Positions 11,898-23,800 of a stretch of 64,000 nucleotides of DNA are shown piece by piece. A model generated the notes under the pieces. It saw only the letters and a program-made list of their open reading frames with translations. It was not told where the DNA came from and did not search any database. Each line of letters opens with the position of its first letter. Within the stretch, counting starts at the first letter, position 1. This DNA is from Eurosta solidaginis. Its lineage: Eukaryota; Arthropoda; Insecta; Diptera; Tephritidae. Location: the NCBI RefSeq assembly GCF_040869045.1, contig NC_090319.1, positions 304,594,998 to 304,658,997 on the forward strand. The letters run 5' to 3'. The position numbers were made by a program, and so were the translations under genes.

Positions 11898-12026
11898 TAG
11901 TAGAGTGGGTTGATTTGTATGGACGAACGTTAACCGATATCGCGCCAACGATTTTTCGATAGGATTTGGGCTCAGAAAAAAAAGTTCCACTACGCACACC
12001 CAAAAAAATAATTTTCGAGCGTGCGA
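11898..12026. mobile_element. Single arm of the fold-back element
   Basis: Matches one arm of the palindromic elements at 1565-1987 and 23801-24231: GGACGAACGTTAACCGATATCGCGCC, TTTTTCGATAGGATTTGGGCTC, TTCCACTACGCACACCC and ATTTTCGAGC in the same order. The opposite arm is missing. It continues into sequence resembling the GTCC elements. Confidence 0.65.
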
Positions 12027-12664
12027 AATTTCTATTTTTTACTTTTTTCGACATTGATTTTTAAGGTTTTTTTCATGACCTACTAAAAAAAATTTCGACC
12101 CAAAAATTTGGCATGAAAGTTGTCCTTGCCGCTATACATTCATTTTATGAATATTAATAAAAATCGGTTTGTGACCACGCCCGCTATAAAAAACTAATAT
12201 CGAAATTTCGAAAAATGCATATAATGCGACTGATCATTACCAAAGACCAAAAAAGTGATGAAAACTGACATTTAGAAGAAAATTTAAAAGTTGTTAAGTC
12301 ATAAATCAAAACCAGTTAAAGGTAAAGTTTAAATGATGTATATTTGAACAACAAAACAAAATAAAGTTAAATTTAAAACTTGGAAGTTGTCCTTGGCCTT
12401 AAATATACTTTAAAAATTAAAAAGTCTGCTAGCGGCCACGCCCGCTTTAAAAAAAAACTCTATCGAAATTTCGAAAAATGAAAATGCGATAACTCGTTAC
12501 CAAATACCGATAAAGTGATGAAGCTCGTTAGGAGGATTGGTATTATGACAAAAAAGAGAAGTTTGTTAAAATTTTGGAAAAGCGGCGTAGCACATTTACA
12601 AAGAAGAAGATTTGAAAGCTTTTTGTTGTCCTTGCTATTATACATATACCAGGCCGTTTTATAT

Positions 12665-15600
12665 ATATGTTATATTTATACTCAGTTGAGCAGAGCTCAC
12701 AGAGTATATTAAGTTTGATTGGATAACGGTTGGTTGTACATATATAAAGGAATCGAGATAGATATAGACTTCCATATATCAAAATAATCAGGATCGAAAA
12801 AAAATTTGATTGAGCCATGTCCGTCCGTCCGTTAACACGATAACTTGAGTAAATTTTGAGGTATCTTGATGGAATTTGGTATGTAGGTTCCTGGGCACTC
12901 ATCTCAGATCGCTATTTAAAATGAACGATATCGGACTATAACCACGCCCACTTTTTCGATATCGAAAATTTCGAAAAACCGAAAAATTACGATAATTCAT
13001 TACAAAAGAGAGATAAAGCGACGAAACTTGGTAGATGAGTTGAACTTATGACGCAGGATAGAAAATTAGTAAAATTTTGGACAATGGGCGTGGCACCGTC
13101 CACTTTTAAAAGAAGGTAATTTAAAACTTTTGCAAGCTGTAATTTGGCAGTCGTTGAAGATATCATGATGAAATTTGGCAGGAACATTACACCTATTACT
13201 ATATGTACGCTTAATAAAAATTAGCAAAATCGGAGAAGGACCACGCCCACTTTTAAAAAAAAATTTTTTTAAGTAAAATTTTAACAAAAAATTTAATATC
13301 TTTACAGTATAAGTAAATTATGTCAACATTCAACTCCAGTAATGATATAGTGCAACAAAATACAAAAATAAAAGAAAATTTCAAAATGGACGTGGCTCCG
13401 GCCTTTTTCATTTAATTTGTCTAGGATACTTTTAACGCCATAAGTCGAACAAAAATTAACCAATCCTTTTGAAATTTGGTAGGGGAATAGATTTTATGAC
13501 GTTAACTCTTTTCTGTGAAAATGGGCGAAATCGGTTGATGCCACGCCCAGTTTTTATACACAGTCATCCGTCTGTCCTTCCGCATGGCCGTTAACACGAT
13601 AACTTGAGCAAAAATCGACATATCATTAATGAACTTAGTTCAAGTGCTTACTTGAGCTCACTTTATCTTGGTATGAAAAATGAACGAAATCCCACTATGA
13701 CCACGCCCAATTTTTCGATATCGAAAATTACGAAAAATGAAAAAAATGCCATAATTCTATACCAAATACGTAAAAAGGGATGAAACATGGTAAGGTAATT
13801 GGATTGTTTTATTGAAGCGAAATATAACTTTAGAAACAACTTTATAAAATGGTTGTGACACCTACCATATTAAGTAGAAGAAAATGAAAAAGTTCTGCAG
13901 GGCGAAATAAAAAAACCTTAAAATCTTGGCAGGTATTACATATATAAATAAATTAGCCGTATCCAACAGATGATGTTCTGGGTCACCCTGGTCCACATTT
14001 TGGACGATATCTGCAAAACGCCTTCACCTATAGAACTACCACCACTTCCTTTTAAAACTCTCATTAATACCTTTAATTTGATACCCATATCGTACAAACA
14101 CATTCTAGAGTCACCCCTGGTCCACCTTTATGGCGATATCTCGAAAAGGCGTCCACCTATAAAAACTAAGGCCCACTCCCTTTTAAAATACTCATTAACT
14201 CCTTTCGTTTGATACCCATATTGCACAAACGAATTCTAGAGTCACGCCTGGCCCACCTTTATGGCGATATCTCGAAACGGCGTCCACCTATGGAACTGAG
14301 GATTACTCCCTTTTAAAATACTCATTAACACCTTTCTTTTGATACCCATATTGCACAAACGAATTCTAGAGTCACCCCTGGCCCACCTTTATGGCGATAT
14401 CTCGAAACGGCGTCCACCTATGGAACTGAGGATTATTCCCTTTTAAAATACTCATTAACAACTTTCTTTTGATACCCATATTGTACAAACAAATTCTAGA
14501 GTCACCCCTGGTCCACCTTTATGGCGATATTTCGAAAATTCGACCACCTATACAACAACCACCACTCCCTTTTAAAACCCTCATTAATACCTTTATTTTG
14601 ATACCCATATCGTACAAACACATTCTAGAGTCACACCTGGTCCACCTTTATGGCGATATCTCGAAAAGGCGTCCACCTATAGAACTAAAGCCCACTCCAT
14701 TTTAAAATACTCATTAACTCCTTTCGTTTGATACCCATATTGCACAAACGAATTCTAGAGTCACCCCTGGCCCACCTTTATGGCGATATCTCGAAACGGC
14801 GTCCACCTATGGAACTGAGGATTACTCCCTTTTAAAATACTCATTAACACCTTTCTTTTGATACCTATATTGAACAAACAAATTCTAGGGTCACCCCTGG
14901 TCCACCTTTATGGCGATATCTCGAAAAGGCGACCGCCTATAAAACGAGGGCCCACTCCCTTTTAAAAATACTCATTAACACCTTTAGTTTGATACCCATA
15001 TCGTACAAACAAAGTCTAAAGTCACCCCTGGTCCACCTTTATTGCGATACCTCGAAAAGGCGTCCACCTATAGAACTAAGGCCCACTCCCTTTTAAAAGA
15101 CTCATATTATACAAACGTATTCTAGAGTCACCCCTGGTCCCCCTTAATGGCGATATTTCGAAACGGCGTCCACCTCTAGAACTAAGGCCCACTCCCTTTT
15201 AAATACTCATTAACACTTTTCGTTTGATGCCCATATTGTACAAACGAATTCTAGGGTCACCCCTGGTCCACCTTTATGGCGATATCTCGAAACGGCGTCC
15301 ACCTATGGGACTAAGGATTACTCCCTTTTAAAATACTTATTAACACCTTTCTTTTGATACCTATATTGAACAAACAAATTCTAGGGTCACCCCTGGTCCA
15401 CCTTTATGGCGATATCTCGAAAAGGCGACCACCTATAAAACGAGGGCCCACTCCCTTTTAAAAATACTCATTAACACCTTTAGTTTGATACCCATATCGT
15501 ACAAACAAAGTCTAGAGTCACCCCTGGTCCACCTTTATTGCGATACCTCGAAAAGGAGTCCACCTATAGAACTAAGGCCCACTCCCTTTTAAAAGACTCA

Positions 15601-16281
15601 TTAACACCTTTCGGTTGATACCCATATTATACAAACGTATTCTAGAGTCACCCCTGGTCCCCCTTAATGGCGATGCCTCGAAAAGGCATCCACCTATAGA
15701 ACTAAGGCCCACTCACTTTTAAACCCCTCATTAATACCTTAAATTTGATACCCATATCGTACAAACACATCCTAGAGTCACCCCTGGTCCACCTTTATGG
15801 CGATATTTCGAGACGGCGTCCACCTATAGAACTAAGGCCCACTCCCTTTTAAAATACTCATTAACACCTTTCGTTTGATACCCATATTGTACAAACAAAT
15901 TCTAGGGTCACCCCTGGTCCACCTTTATGGAGATATCTCGAAACGGCATCCACCTATGGAACTAAGGATTACTCCCTTTTAAAATACTCATTAACACCTT
16001 TCGGTTGATACCCATATTATACAAACGTATTCTAGAGTCACCCCTGGTCCCCCTTAATGGCGATGCCTCGAAAAGGCATCCACCTATAGAACTATGGCCC
16101 ACTCCCTCATAAAATACTCTTTAATGCCTTTCATTTGATACACATGTCATACAAACACATTCCAGGGTTTCCCTCGGTTCATTTTCCTACATGGTTATTT
16201 TCCCATATGTTGTCACCATAGCTCTCAACTGAGTATGTAATGTTCGGGTACACCCGAAGTTAACCTTCCTTACTTGTTATT
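12665..16281 (-). mobile_element. GTCC-microsatellite element with internal 130-bp array, copy C
   Basis: Starts with TACTCAGTTGAGCAGAGCTC (about 12678) and ends with CTCTCAACTGAGTA then TTCGGGTACACCCGAA and CCTTCCTTACTTGTTA (about 16223-16281), so subterminal inverted repeats bracket the whole unit. Inside are TGTCCGTCCGTCCGTTAACACG (12819-12838), a second such module at 13565-13610, several alternating 'CCACGCCCAC' / 'GGGCGTGGC' blocks and the tandem array at 13965-16190. It is oriented opposite to copies A and B. No coding sequence. The family resembles dipteran mini-me/DINE-like elements. Confidence 0.65.
13965..16190. repeat. Tandem array of about 17 units of ~130 bp
   Basis: The phrase GATACCCATAT recurs every 129-131 bases (14080, 14211, 14341, 14471, 14600, 14730 and so on to about 16137). 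Each unit also contains TCACCCCTGGTCCACC, TTTATGGCGATATCTCGAAA, GGCGTCCACCTAT and CACTCCCTTTTAAAATACTC. Units differ by point changes, and one near 15110 is shortened by about 25 bp. The unit length is not a multiple of three, and open frames across it are short by-products. The same family makes the arrays at 45150-47330 and 47680-50250. Confidence 0.9.
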
Positions 16282-16576
16282 AATATACTTGCCGGGCAGA
16301 ATATAATGAACTATGATCCAAAATTAAGTTGTGAAAAATTTCACTCGAATCGGACAACTCTTAGAACGGCCACGCGCATTTGAAAACTTTTAAAAGCATA
16401 TGCATTTAGGGTGCAGAAATTTGTATAAAATAATTAATACCAGTAAATTTGTGAATCATTTATTACCTGAAAAAACTGGCAGAATCAGATTATGAAGGTA
16501 GAAATAAAATAATAATTGTATTGGGCCTGAGATTTGACGAAGTTAACGATTTAAAAAAAAAAAACAAGAACGCTAG

Positions 16577-17343
16577 CTATATATATAAAAATCAAATTCT
16601 GTGTGTGTATTACCTATGGAAACGTATTTCCCACACTTCAATCATCACCAAATTTTGGCTATAGGTGCCTCCGATCAACGGGTAAGGTTCTAGGCTAAAA
16701 ATAATTTGGATATATAAAAGGGACGTGGCACCTCCCATACAAATGAAATCTTTGGTACTGCATAACTTTGAAGGTATACTTGTCAGACCATTCAAATTCA
16801 GTAAGGAGTTATATGAGGTCAATCCCTAACACCATCAAGAAAATGTGGAATTTGGAAAAAGGGGGCGTGGCACCTCCCATACAAATCTATATATATATGT
16901 ATATATAAATCGAATTCTGTGTGTGTATTACCTATGGAAACGTATTTCCCACACTTCAATCATCACCAAATTTTGGCTCTAGGTTTCTTCGATCAACGGG
17001 TAAGGTTCTAGGCTAAAAATGATTTGGATATATAAAAGGGGCGTGGCACCTCCCATACAAATGAAATCTTTGATACTGCATAACTTTGAATGTATACATG
17101 CCAGAACATTCAAATTCAGTAAGGAGTTATATGAGGTCAATCCCTAACACCACCAAGAAAATGTGGAATTGGGAAAAAGCGGGCGTGGCGCCTTCCCTAC
17201 AAATGGGATTTTCAGAACTATGGCTGCCGTACAAACTTAGGTTATTTTAACACCTAAAGTTTGACTGCATTGTTGAGTTTGGCTGTTATTCCTTTTGAAC
17301 GTTTAGTAATCTGCCGCCGTTAAAAAAAATTGTATAGCTTCAG
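16577..17343 (+). mobile_element. Two stacked Helitron 5' ends
   Basis: CTATATATATAAAAATC at 16577 and TCTATATATATATG at 16886 each lead into the same roughly 300-bp sequence (TTCTGTGTGTGTATTACC, CCACACTTCAATCATCACC, GGCACCTCCCATACAAAT). The TC-plus-TA-repeat start with the GTGTGTG and ATCATCACC blocks is the usual 5' end of insect Helitrons. The second copy has the expected A before TC. Only 5' portions remain: the first copy runs straight into the second, and the second stops near 17343 at a third 5' end. Confidence 0.7.
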
Positions 17344-18269
17344 TCTATCTACATATTCTATAAAAATCAAGTTCTGTGTGTGTGTCCCTATGGAAACGCA
17401 TTTCCCACACTTCCATCATCACCAAATTTCGCTATAGGTTCCTTCGATCAAGACGAAGGTTTTTCATATTTCAAAATAAATAATTTTGAATTCAAGTTTT
17501 TTTTGGCTATGAGAACGAGCAATCTTATCTCCCAAAAATGATCATGTTAACAAGGTCAATGATCGTATTCAAAACCAAATTCCTGGTGCAGTGGCGAAAT
17601 ATAAATCTATCGACACAGCTACAGATGAAAATCAAATTGTGAATTATCCAACTGAATTTTTAAACTCTTTAGAACCACCTGGAATGCCTGCGCATATATT
17701 AACTTTGAAAATTAGCTCACCAATCATGCTTCTTTGGAATTTAGACCCACCAAAATTGTGCAATGGAACCAGACTTTATGTTAAGAAATTAATGCCGAAT
17801 GTAATCGAAGCAACAATTATCAGCGGTAAACGCGCAAGTGAAGATGTGCTCATTCCACGGATCCCAATAATTCCTACAGTTTTTTTTAAGCTCTTACAGT
17901 TTCCTGTACGCCTTGCTTTTGCAATTACAATCAACAAAGCACAAGGGCAATCGCTTACTGTTGCAGGATTAAATTTAGAGAGTCCGTGCTTTTCCCATTG
18001 CCAGCTATATGTTTCTTGCTCTAGAGTTGGAACGCCAAAAAATTTGTTTATTTTTGCACCGAACGAAAAAGCCGAAAATATTGTGTACCCACATGAATTA
18101 CAATAAGATACTATAATAAAATCTTTTAAGCGGAAATTTTACCAAATATGCCTACAAAATTCAATTCAATTTACAGAACAATAAACTAAATTATCAACAA
18201 ACAAAACAGAAAAAATAACGCAACATTCATTCGCTTGCGGACGTTACAACGTACGCCGGGTATAGCTAG
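17344..18269 (+). mobile_element. Internally deleted Helitron with 3' hairpin and CTAG end
   Basis: The 5' end is TCTATCTACATATTCTATAAAAATC (17344), followed by the same GTGTGTG / CCACACTTCCATCATCACC blocks as the copies upstream. The 3' end has an 8-bp stem with one mismatch (GCGGACGT / ACGTACGC, loop TACA; 18237-18256), a short spacer and CTAG at 18266-18269 followed by T, as expected for Helitron insertion between A and T. Between the ends only the helicase C-terminal coding part survives; the Rep/HUH domain is gone. The base before TC is G rather than A. Confidence 0.8.
17515..18106 (+). pseudogene. Helitron helicase (Pif1-like) C-terminal remnant
   Basis: The open frame can be read back from the first Met at 17591 to about 17515 (ILSPKNDHVNKVNDRIQN), the usual start of the last third of Helitron Pif1-like helicases ('ILxPKN..V..INDRI'). 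Later it has FPVRLAFAITINKAQGQSL (helicase motif V region), YVSCSRVG (motif VI region) and a stop at 18106. Walker A and B, the remaining helicase motifs and the rolling-circle nuclease are absent, so it cannot be an active protein. It ends 160 bp before the element's 3' hairpin, the normal distance. Confidence 0.85.
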
Positions 18270-18740
18270 TTTTATATAGAACTGCGAAAACGATATCATC
18301 CCAATAGACCTTCATTCTTCTCAGAAGCCATTCATGCATTGATATACGAGAAATAGAGCTCAATTCAGAATCATATCGTGGATATGTGTCAAAATACATC
18401 TATTACGCACATTTTTTTTTTTTTCATTTATTTTGGTAAGCTATAAAAGCTCGATCATTTTTACATCACATTGATGTAAACCATTACAAAATCGGGTCGG
18501 AAATAGCAAAATTATAGCAAATTTAGTATATGAGTTTAATGTATCTAGTTTTCCATTGCTGTTTTGTACAATATCGATTTGCTTAGTAACCGATTTTTTG
18601 ATGGTTTGAACAAATATGATCTGGAATTGATTAAACTTCAATATTACATTATAATTTTTGCAAATTACTTGCTTCTTATTGAATCTGGCACGTTTTACGT
18701 TTAACTGTCAAGGGATTCAAGTGGTTGATAGGCACAATAC
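18270..18740. other. Intergenic DNA, no gene seen
   Basis: AT-rich sequence with only short chance open frames. Confidence 0.4.
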
Positions 18741-18744
18741 AAAG

Positions 18745-19068
18745 CTGTATAGTTTCATAGCTTCCCCAACCCAATTGTCAATATCACCTACGCGATGCGA
18801 ATCCTTTTGCAAATATGGATATATCATACACATATTTAGCAGGCGAGGCTCTGGCGACACCAAGTTCACATACAACCAAAAGGTGGGGGAGCGGGATGGC
18901 CTAGAAAGTTTAATATGGTCATATTAATCGTTCCCGAGATGGTCGTATTAGCTTAATGTTGCTTGTTAGCGGAACGTACCGCATCTATATCCGGCAAGGG
19001 ACCATCAACATCGATAACACTCCCCAAAACCTTCGGGGAGTGTCTTTATCGTTAATACAACAACAACA
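18745..19068 (+). mobile_element. CAA-tailed retroelement 3' end
   Basis: Contains CCCAATTGTCAATATCACC, GCGAGGCTCTGGCGAC, CGTTCCCGAGATGGTCG, ATCCGGCAAGGGACCATC and AACACTCCCCAAAACCTTCGGGGAGTG, ending in ACAACAACAAC. It is the same family and orientation as 24310-24755, with about 30 bases of extra or replaced sequence near 18812-18840. Non-coding. Confidence 0.7.
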
Positions 19069-19513
19069 TTTAACTGCCTAACCAATTTTATAAGTTATGG
19101 ATATTACGAGTACTATTTGTAGCTGGTTCCCATATTTCATTAATCCGATCTGCCGTTAAAAATGAGCTTCGGTTATCGTAAAACGTAATACGGCACCTGA
19201 ATTTTTCTCGCATAAATGCATGAATATCTCTTAAGATGTTTGTCTGATTGAAAAACAGCAATTTCGAACTTCTTCGCAGTTCGCATAGAAAAATTATATT
19301 TTATTACATATTATGTAAAGAAACAAAAATTGAAAATCGTGTCCCACCAAGCTTTTTTAAGTCTTTAAGTCTTGCATTAATAAAAAATTTATTAAATCGA
19401 ATGAAGTCTGTAGCGAAATATAAACCCAAATACAAATTCGTGCCCAGTGTGTGCCGCCGCCGCCGATAGAGATATCGGCAAAAACCTCTGATACATATCG
19501 ACATATCCTAATA

Positions 19514-19919
19514 GAAGGGTCGTAACTTAAAAGTTTTGTTAAGAAGAACGCATGTTGCCTTATTATTATTCTTGTACCATGGAGGGACGTATCTCAAATG
19601 TTCTGAGTGAAGTCCTTAACAAAGTCGTATCTTAGGTCAAAAAAGTTGTAATTGAAATTAAAAAATTATTAAATAACGGCTTAAAATGCTAAACTATACT
19701 AAAGAATACACATAAATCTATATTCTGGTTTACCAAAAAATGCCTTTTGCGAATTGTGAATAGAAATGAAATTAAGTTAAATTCCAAGCTTTTTTAAAAA
19801 TGAATAAAGAATTTTTTCCTGAGATTCGATTTTATTAACGACTTCGCTCAGATACGAGCTTATTAACAGAATATAGGATATACGTCCTTCTTAGCAATAC
19901 TTTTAAGTTACAACCCTTC
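19514..19919. mobile_element. 406-bp MITE with ~40-bp TIRs and TA duplication
   Basis: The left end GAAGGGTCGTAACTTAAAAG (19514 on) and the complement of the right end (GAAGGGTTGTAACTTAAAAG, ending 19919) match at about 34 of 39 positions. Both ends are flanked by TA (19512-19513 and 19920-19921). The interior is AT-rich with additional partly inverted blocks (GACGTATCT.. / ..AGATACG). It has no ORF. TA duplications fit Tc1/mariner-type or related superfamilies. Confidence 0.75.
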
Positions 19920-20540
19920 TAGGTCGATATATCCATTCACAAGATAACTGTTTTAAATGTAATTTAGTAAATAAGTATGTATTTAGTATTTGAATTTCAA
20001 CAGTTTTATGTATAGTACTATACTATTCCGCCTAGAGTTCTGAGCTCGAAATCTACTAGCCAAGGATCGATTTCGACTCAAACAGGTGTGTCACTGTACA
20101 GAAAAACGAGCCCCCTTCGCAAAATACTACGTAGATTACAGATTTGTTATTGAACACTGTTATAAATTTTGTTTAAATCTGACTAAGCCTATCTAAATTA
20201 CTAATCTTTATCAATTATTACCAATAAAATTCTCTCTCAAAAATTAATACATTGTTTGCTTGCACTTGTCACACACTTGTTATCTTGGTATGCTAAAAAT
20301 ACACGATCATCATCTCGTATTATTCGCAGGCTATTGAAAGTGGGATTAGGTGCATGATACGCATGTGGTCACAGTTGCCACACCAAAAAAAAAATGTGAA
20401 CAAATAGTTTTGAAAAAAGGGCCAAAATATTTTTAATTGGCTTCAGTTTTTTTAATTTTCCTTGGCGCTCCCTTTTCGTCTTCTTGCCCTTCGAGATTGG
20501 ATTAAGAATATTTTACCATATCTGAAAGCGTTCATTTAGA
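19920..20540. other. Intergenic DNA, no gene seen
   Basis: AT-rich, no recognised content. Confidence 0.35.
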
Positions 20541-20574
20541 GACCAGACTCGGTATTTCCTTGATCCCGCAAGTT

Positions 20575-20635
20575 TCAGAAATTAGCACCATTGAGGTACT
20601 AGCACGACCATCTTAGGAACGACCTTCTGCGTTAT
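20575..20635 (-). mobile_element. Fragment of the CAA-tailed family
   Basis: TTAGCACCATTGAGGTACTAGC followed by ACGACCATCTTAGGAACG is a diverged minus-strand piece of the family's middle region (compare 1300-1340). Both ends are truncated. Confidence 0.55.
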
Positions 20636-20885
20636 GGTCGCCTTTTACGATAGGCATGTCTGCCGGGAACATTATAGTACCTTAATCCACGAGGATTACT
20701 CGATTGTAAAGGTTTCTACAGACCTTATCACTACCTATGTTTTGAATTTCTGGAGGCAGCTTTATTTCACTTTCAGTCTCTGTATCAAAAAGGATCAAGC
20801 GATGACTAGATGGGGAGATTTCTTCGACACTTTCCACTATCTTGCTGATTCTGGAAATCAGTTAAAAATAAATAAATTTAAGCAA

Positions 20886-21075
20886 CTATAACCTCCGAAG
20901 AGATTTTAGGCCGAGCTTCTCTTCCAATTTGCGTCGTGCTGATTTTAATTTTCTTACAAATTGGCGGGACGGGGCCTACTTGTTTTATACCGACAGCGAA
21001 GGGCATCTGCAAGGCAGATGAGTTTTCACTGAGAGCTTTTCATGGCAGAAGGACACTCGGGGTGCTTGCGAAATC
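20886..21075 (-). repeat. SINE copy, 5' truncated
   Basis: On the minus strand it has the family body GCATCTGCAAGGCAGATG region, the CAAATTGGAAGAGAAGCTCG block and the CTCTTCGGAGGTTAT tail. It lacks the tRNA-like head present at 62140-62213. Confidence 0.75.
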
Positions 21076-21839
21076 AGTTGCTTTTGTGAAATAAAGGACT
21101 TACTTGCATCGTGCAAGCTTCTCTAAACTCGGTAAAGCGACGCAGCCCTTGTTTGTTATTGTAAAACCAAGGAGATACTGACCTTGTTTAATTATCCCTT
21201 TGCTGCACCAGCTGCGACTAGATTCTACCACGAGTTTACTAAGCCGCAGAACGAGGCCTATGGGTCCGTTTCCGAACAACATCTACATATTTGCTTTACC
21301 TGAAGCACTCGGCCCTCATTCTGTTTCAACCTGCCTTTCTTGACATGGTATTCGTTCACCTCTGAATACCGACACCACTTTGTAGATTGCTGCGACTTGA
21401 TTGGTGTTTCTGCTGTTGTCGTGACTATATTAAGGGCTTGTTTTCGCGAGCAGCCTCGTACTCCTTACGGCGGTCGCTTCGCACTTTACACTGGCATCGG
21501 AATCTTGCGCGTTGACCGCAACACCTTTCTTAATGTTGCCGATAATTTCCAGGATGTTAACAGCCCTCAGGTTTCACACATTTAGCAGGGTTCCTTACAT
21601 TTTTTTAGATTTTACCACTATGACTGGGGCGCTATACCCAGTATTACATATCCATTGGCTTGAAAGGACAGATATACTATGGATTATATCCATGTCATCT
21701 TTTTCCTAGAAGATGTCCTTATTGTTATACAGAAGATCGTCCTCCGAAAACGTCCCCATAACGATCCCCTTCTGAATTTATTATTTTTGTTTCTATATGA
21801 TTCCACCATAGAACTGGAAAGGGAAAGACACATATTACT
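21076..21839. other. Unassigned, moderately GC-rich segment
   Basis: More GC than its surroundings, with short open frames on both strands (21340-21585 plus; minus reading near 21540-21580 gives AVNILEIIGNIKK). This composition suggests a decayed retroelement coding region, but I recognise no domain and make no functional call. Confidence 0.3.
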
Positions 21840-23642
21840 AGAGCTAACGAATTCTCGAACATGTTCGAGATGAGAATTCTCGCTAGTCTTGCCTTCTCGC
21901 GAGATTCTCGAATCTCGAATTACTCGTAAGCCTCGCGAGCTTCTCGAAATTCAACTTAATCGATTCATTGGCTGTTTTATATAGAGCTTATGATTTCTTG
22001 TGGAGCACAAGCCAAAATATCCTCAAAACCACAACTAAAAAACTCCGAAATGCATAGAATATTGCCAATGTAGTGACTGAATTGAAAGTCGAGAGGATCG
22101 CGAGCCTTACGAGTAATTCGAGATTCGGGGAATCTCGCGAGAAGCCGCCCACTCAGCATTTAGGTGATTCAATTTTGAATTTCCCTACATATCAATAAAA
22201 TTTGATTACTCTTTCTGACTAAATAAGGAGCTATCATACAATTGAACAAAAGAAATAATCAAATATGAATACTTTTGATGATGAAAAACTAAAAAGCATT
22301 TTTGATCACTTTTTGGAATCATTTTTGAAGTCCTTTAATGACTAAATTTTAATATTTCATAAAAACCAACAAAAAGAATAATCAAATATGCTTACCTTGA
22401 GATGATCAAAAACTGAATATAGTTTTTCAATCACATTTTGGAATCATATTTGATTCAAATGTGTTTACTTTAGGTGATCAAAAATTTATAATCATTTTTC
22501 ATTCAGTTTTCTGAGTATTTTATGAATATATTTGTTGACTGAATAATGAATTTTACTTTTCATTAAAAATTTTATTTTTTTCACATACACATATCTTTTC
22601 AATCACGAAGCTAAGAAAAAATATATAAAAATTTTATTATTTATGCAAAAGATATTCTTCAAGACAGAAATAATGTAACGCTACTCGTGAACGAAGAATT
22701 CCCCCACCATTTCTCCCCTTCAGCTTCCCAGAAAATACATAATGATTGGACAATACATAGGTTGTGAGCTATTTGAACCCCAGGTAAGTGAAACTATCTT
22801 GACATACCTGGATACGGCTTCAACATCCCGTTTCGTATCCGTATTTTAAGATGCACCTGATAATGCTGATATTGGATGTTGTAGTCCCAGGTGTATATCG
22901 GTCAAGTTTGTATGCGAGTTAGCTGTGGTTCGAATAGTTCACTTTCGCATGCTTTCTTCCCCTGATGAAATAAGATTATTATGTGGTATCCTATTTTGTA
23001 TGAGATCTGAAGGATAAATGCATTATAATGGCATTCAAAAATGATTCAAAAATCTCAACCAAAACGATTGAAATATATTCACGAATATGATCACAAAATG
23101 ACTGTGAAAAGCAGTCAAATATTACTCTAAAACTATTAAAGCTCAATTTTACAATGATATCAAATATGAATAAAAAGCGTTTCGAAATAGGAATCATAAA
23201 TGATTATTCAAGAATAATCACATTTATAGTACATTTTTCTCCCGACGATACGTTAGTTTTCGAACAGAAAATGCTTTTAAATTTGAAGGTTTTTAATCAT
23301 CTTGGGGTATGATATTTAAATATTTTTTGATAAAAATTTTCAAAAAATGCTGGCTGGGCGTGTTCTAGATGTCTCGTTGAAAAATAAAATATTGCCAACA
23401 AAATTATATGTATAATAAATATGTTTTGAATTAAATGTCATTAAAGCAATATAATCAACAAAAACTCACAAGTAAAAGAACCAAGTGTATAAATACTGTC
23501 AATACAGCGATTAAGTAAGAATGTCGAGAGGCTCGCGAGATTTACGAGTACTTCGAGACACGAGAATCTCGCGAGAAGTCGAGTTCTCGATTTCTCAGGT
23601 CTCGAAAATCTCGTTTGTGTTCGAGAAGAAATCGCAAGCTCT
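21840..23642. mobile_element. TIR element with TCTCGCGAGA-rich ends
   Basis: The left terminus (21840-21960: AGAGCTAACG.., TTCTCGAAC, CTTCTCGCGAGATTCTCG, TACTCGTAA..CTCGCGAG) is matched inverted by the right terminus (23505-23642, ending GCAAGCTCT). An additional right-type arm sits inside at 22076-22147. The interior is AT-rich with repeated AATCAAATATGAATA / TGATGATCAAAAA words and no ORF above 68 codons. The bases ACT flank both ends, a possible 3-bp target duplication. Non-autonomous DNA transposon; superfamily not determined. Confidence 0.65.
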
Positions 23643-23800
23643 ACTTGGCTCTACTTAGAGAGAAAATCCGGGCTCGGGGGCAAAAAAAATACGGGCTCCC
23701 ATACTAAAATGAACAAATTCTCAAAATCAAAATTACCACCTTTTACATATTTATGTATATGCATTTTTATATACATGTATGTTTAAGCGTATACATACAT

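Noticed and set aside
13970..14705. Repeated open frames across the 130-bp array (for example YKHILESPLVHLYGDISK repeats)
   Set aside because: The unit length is not a multiple of three and the frames break after one or two units; the protein-like repetition is only a reflection of the DNA repeat.
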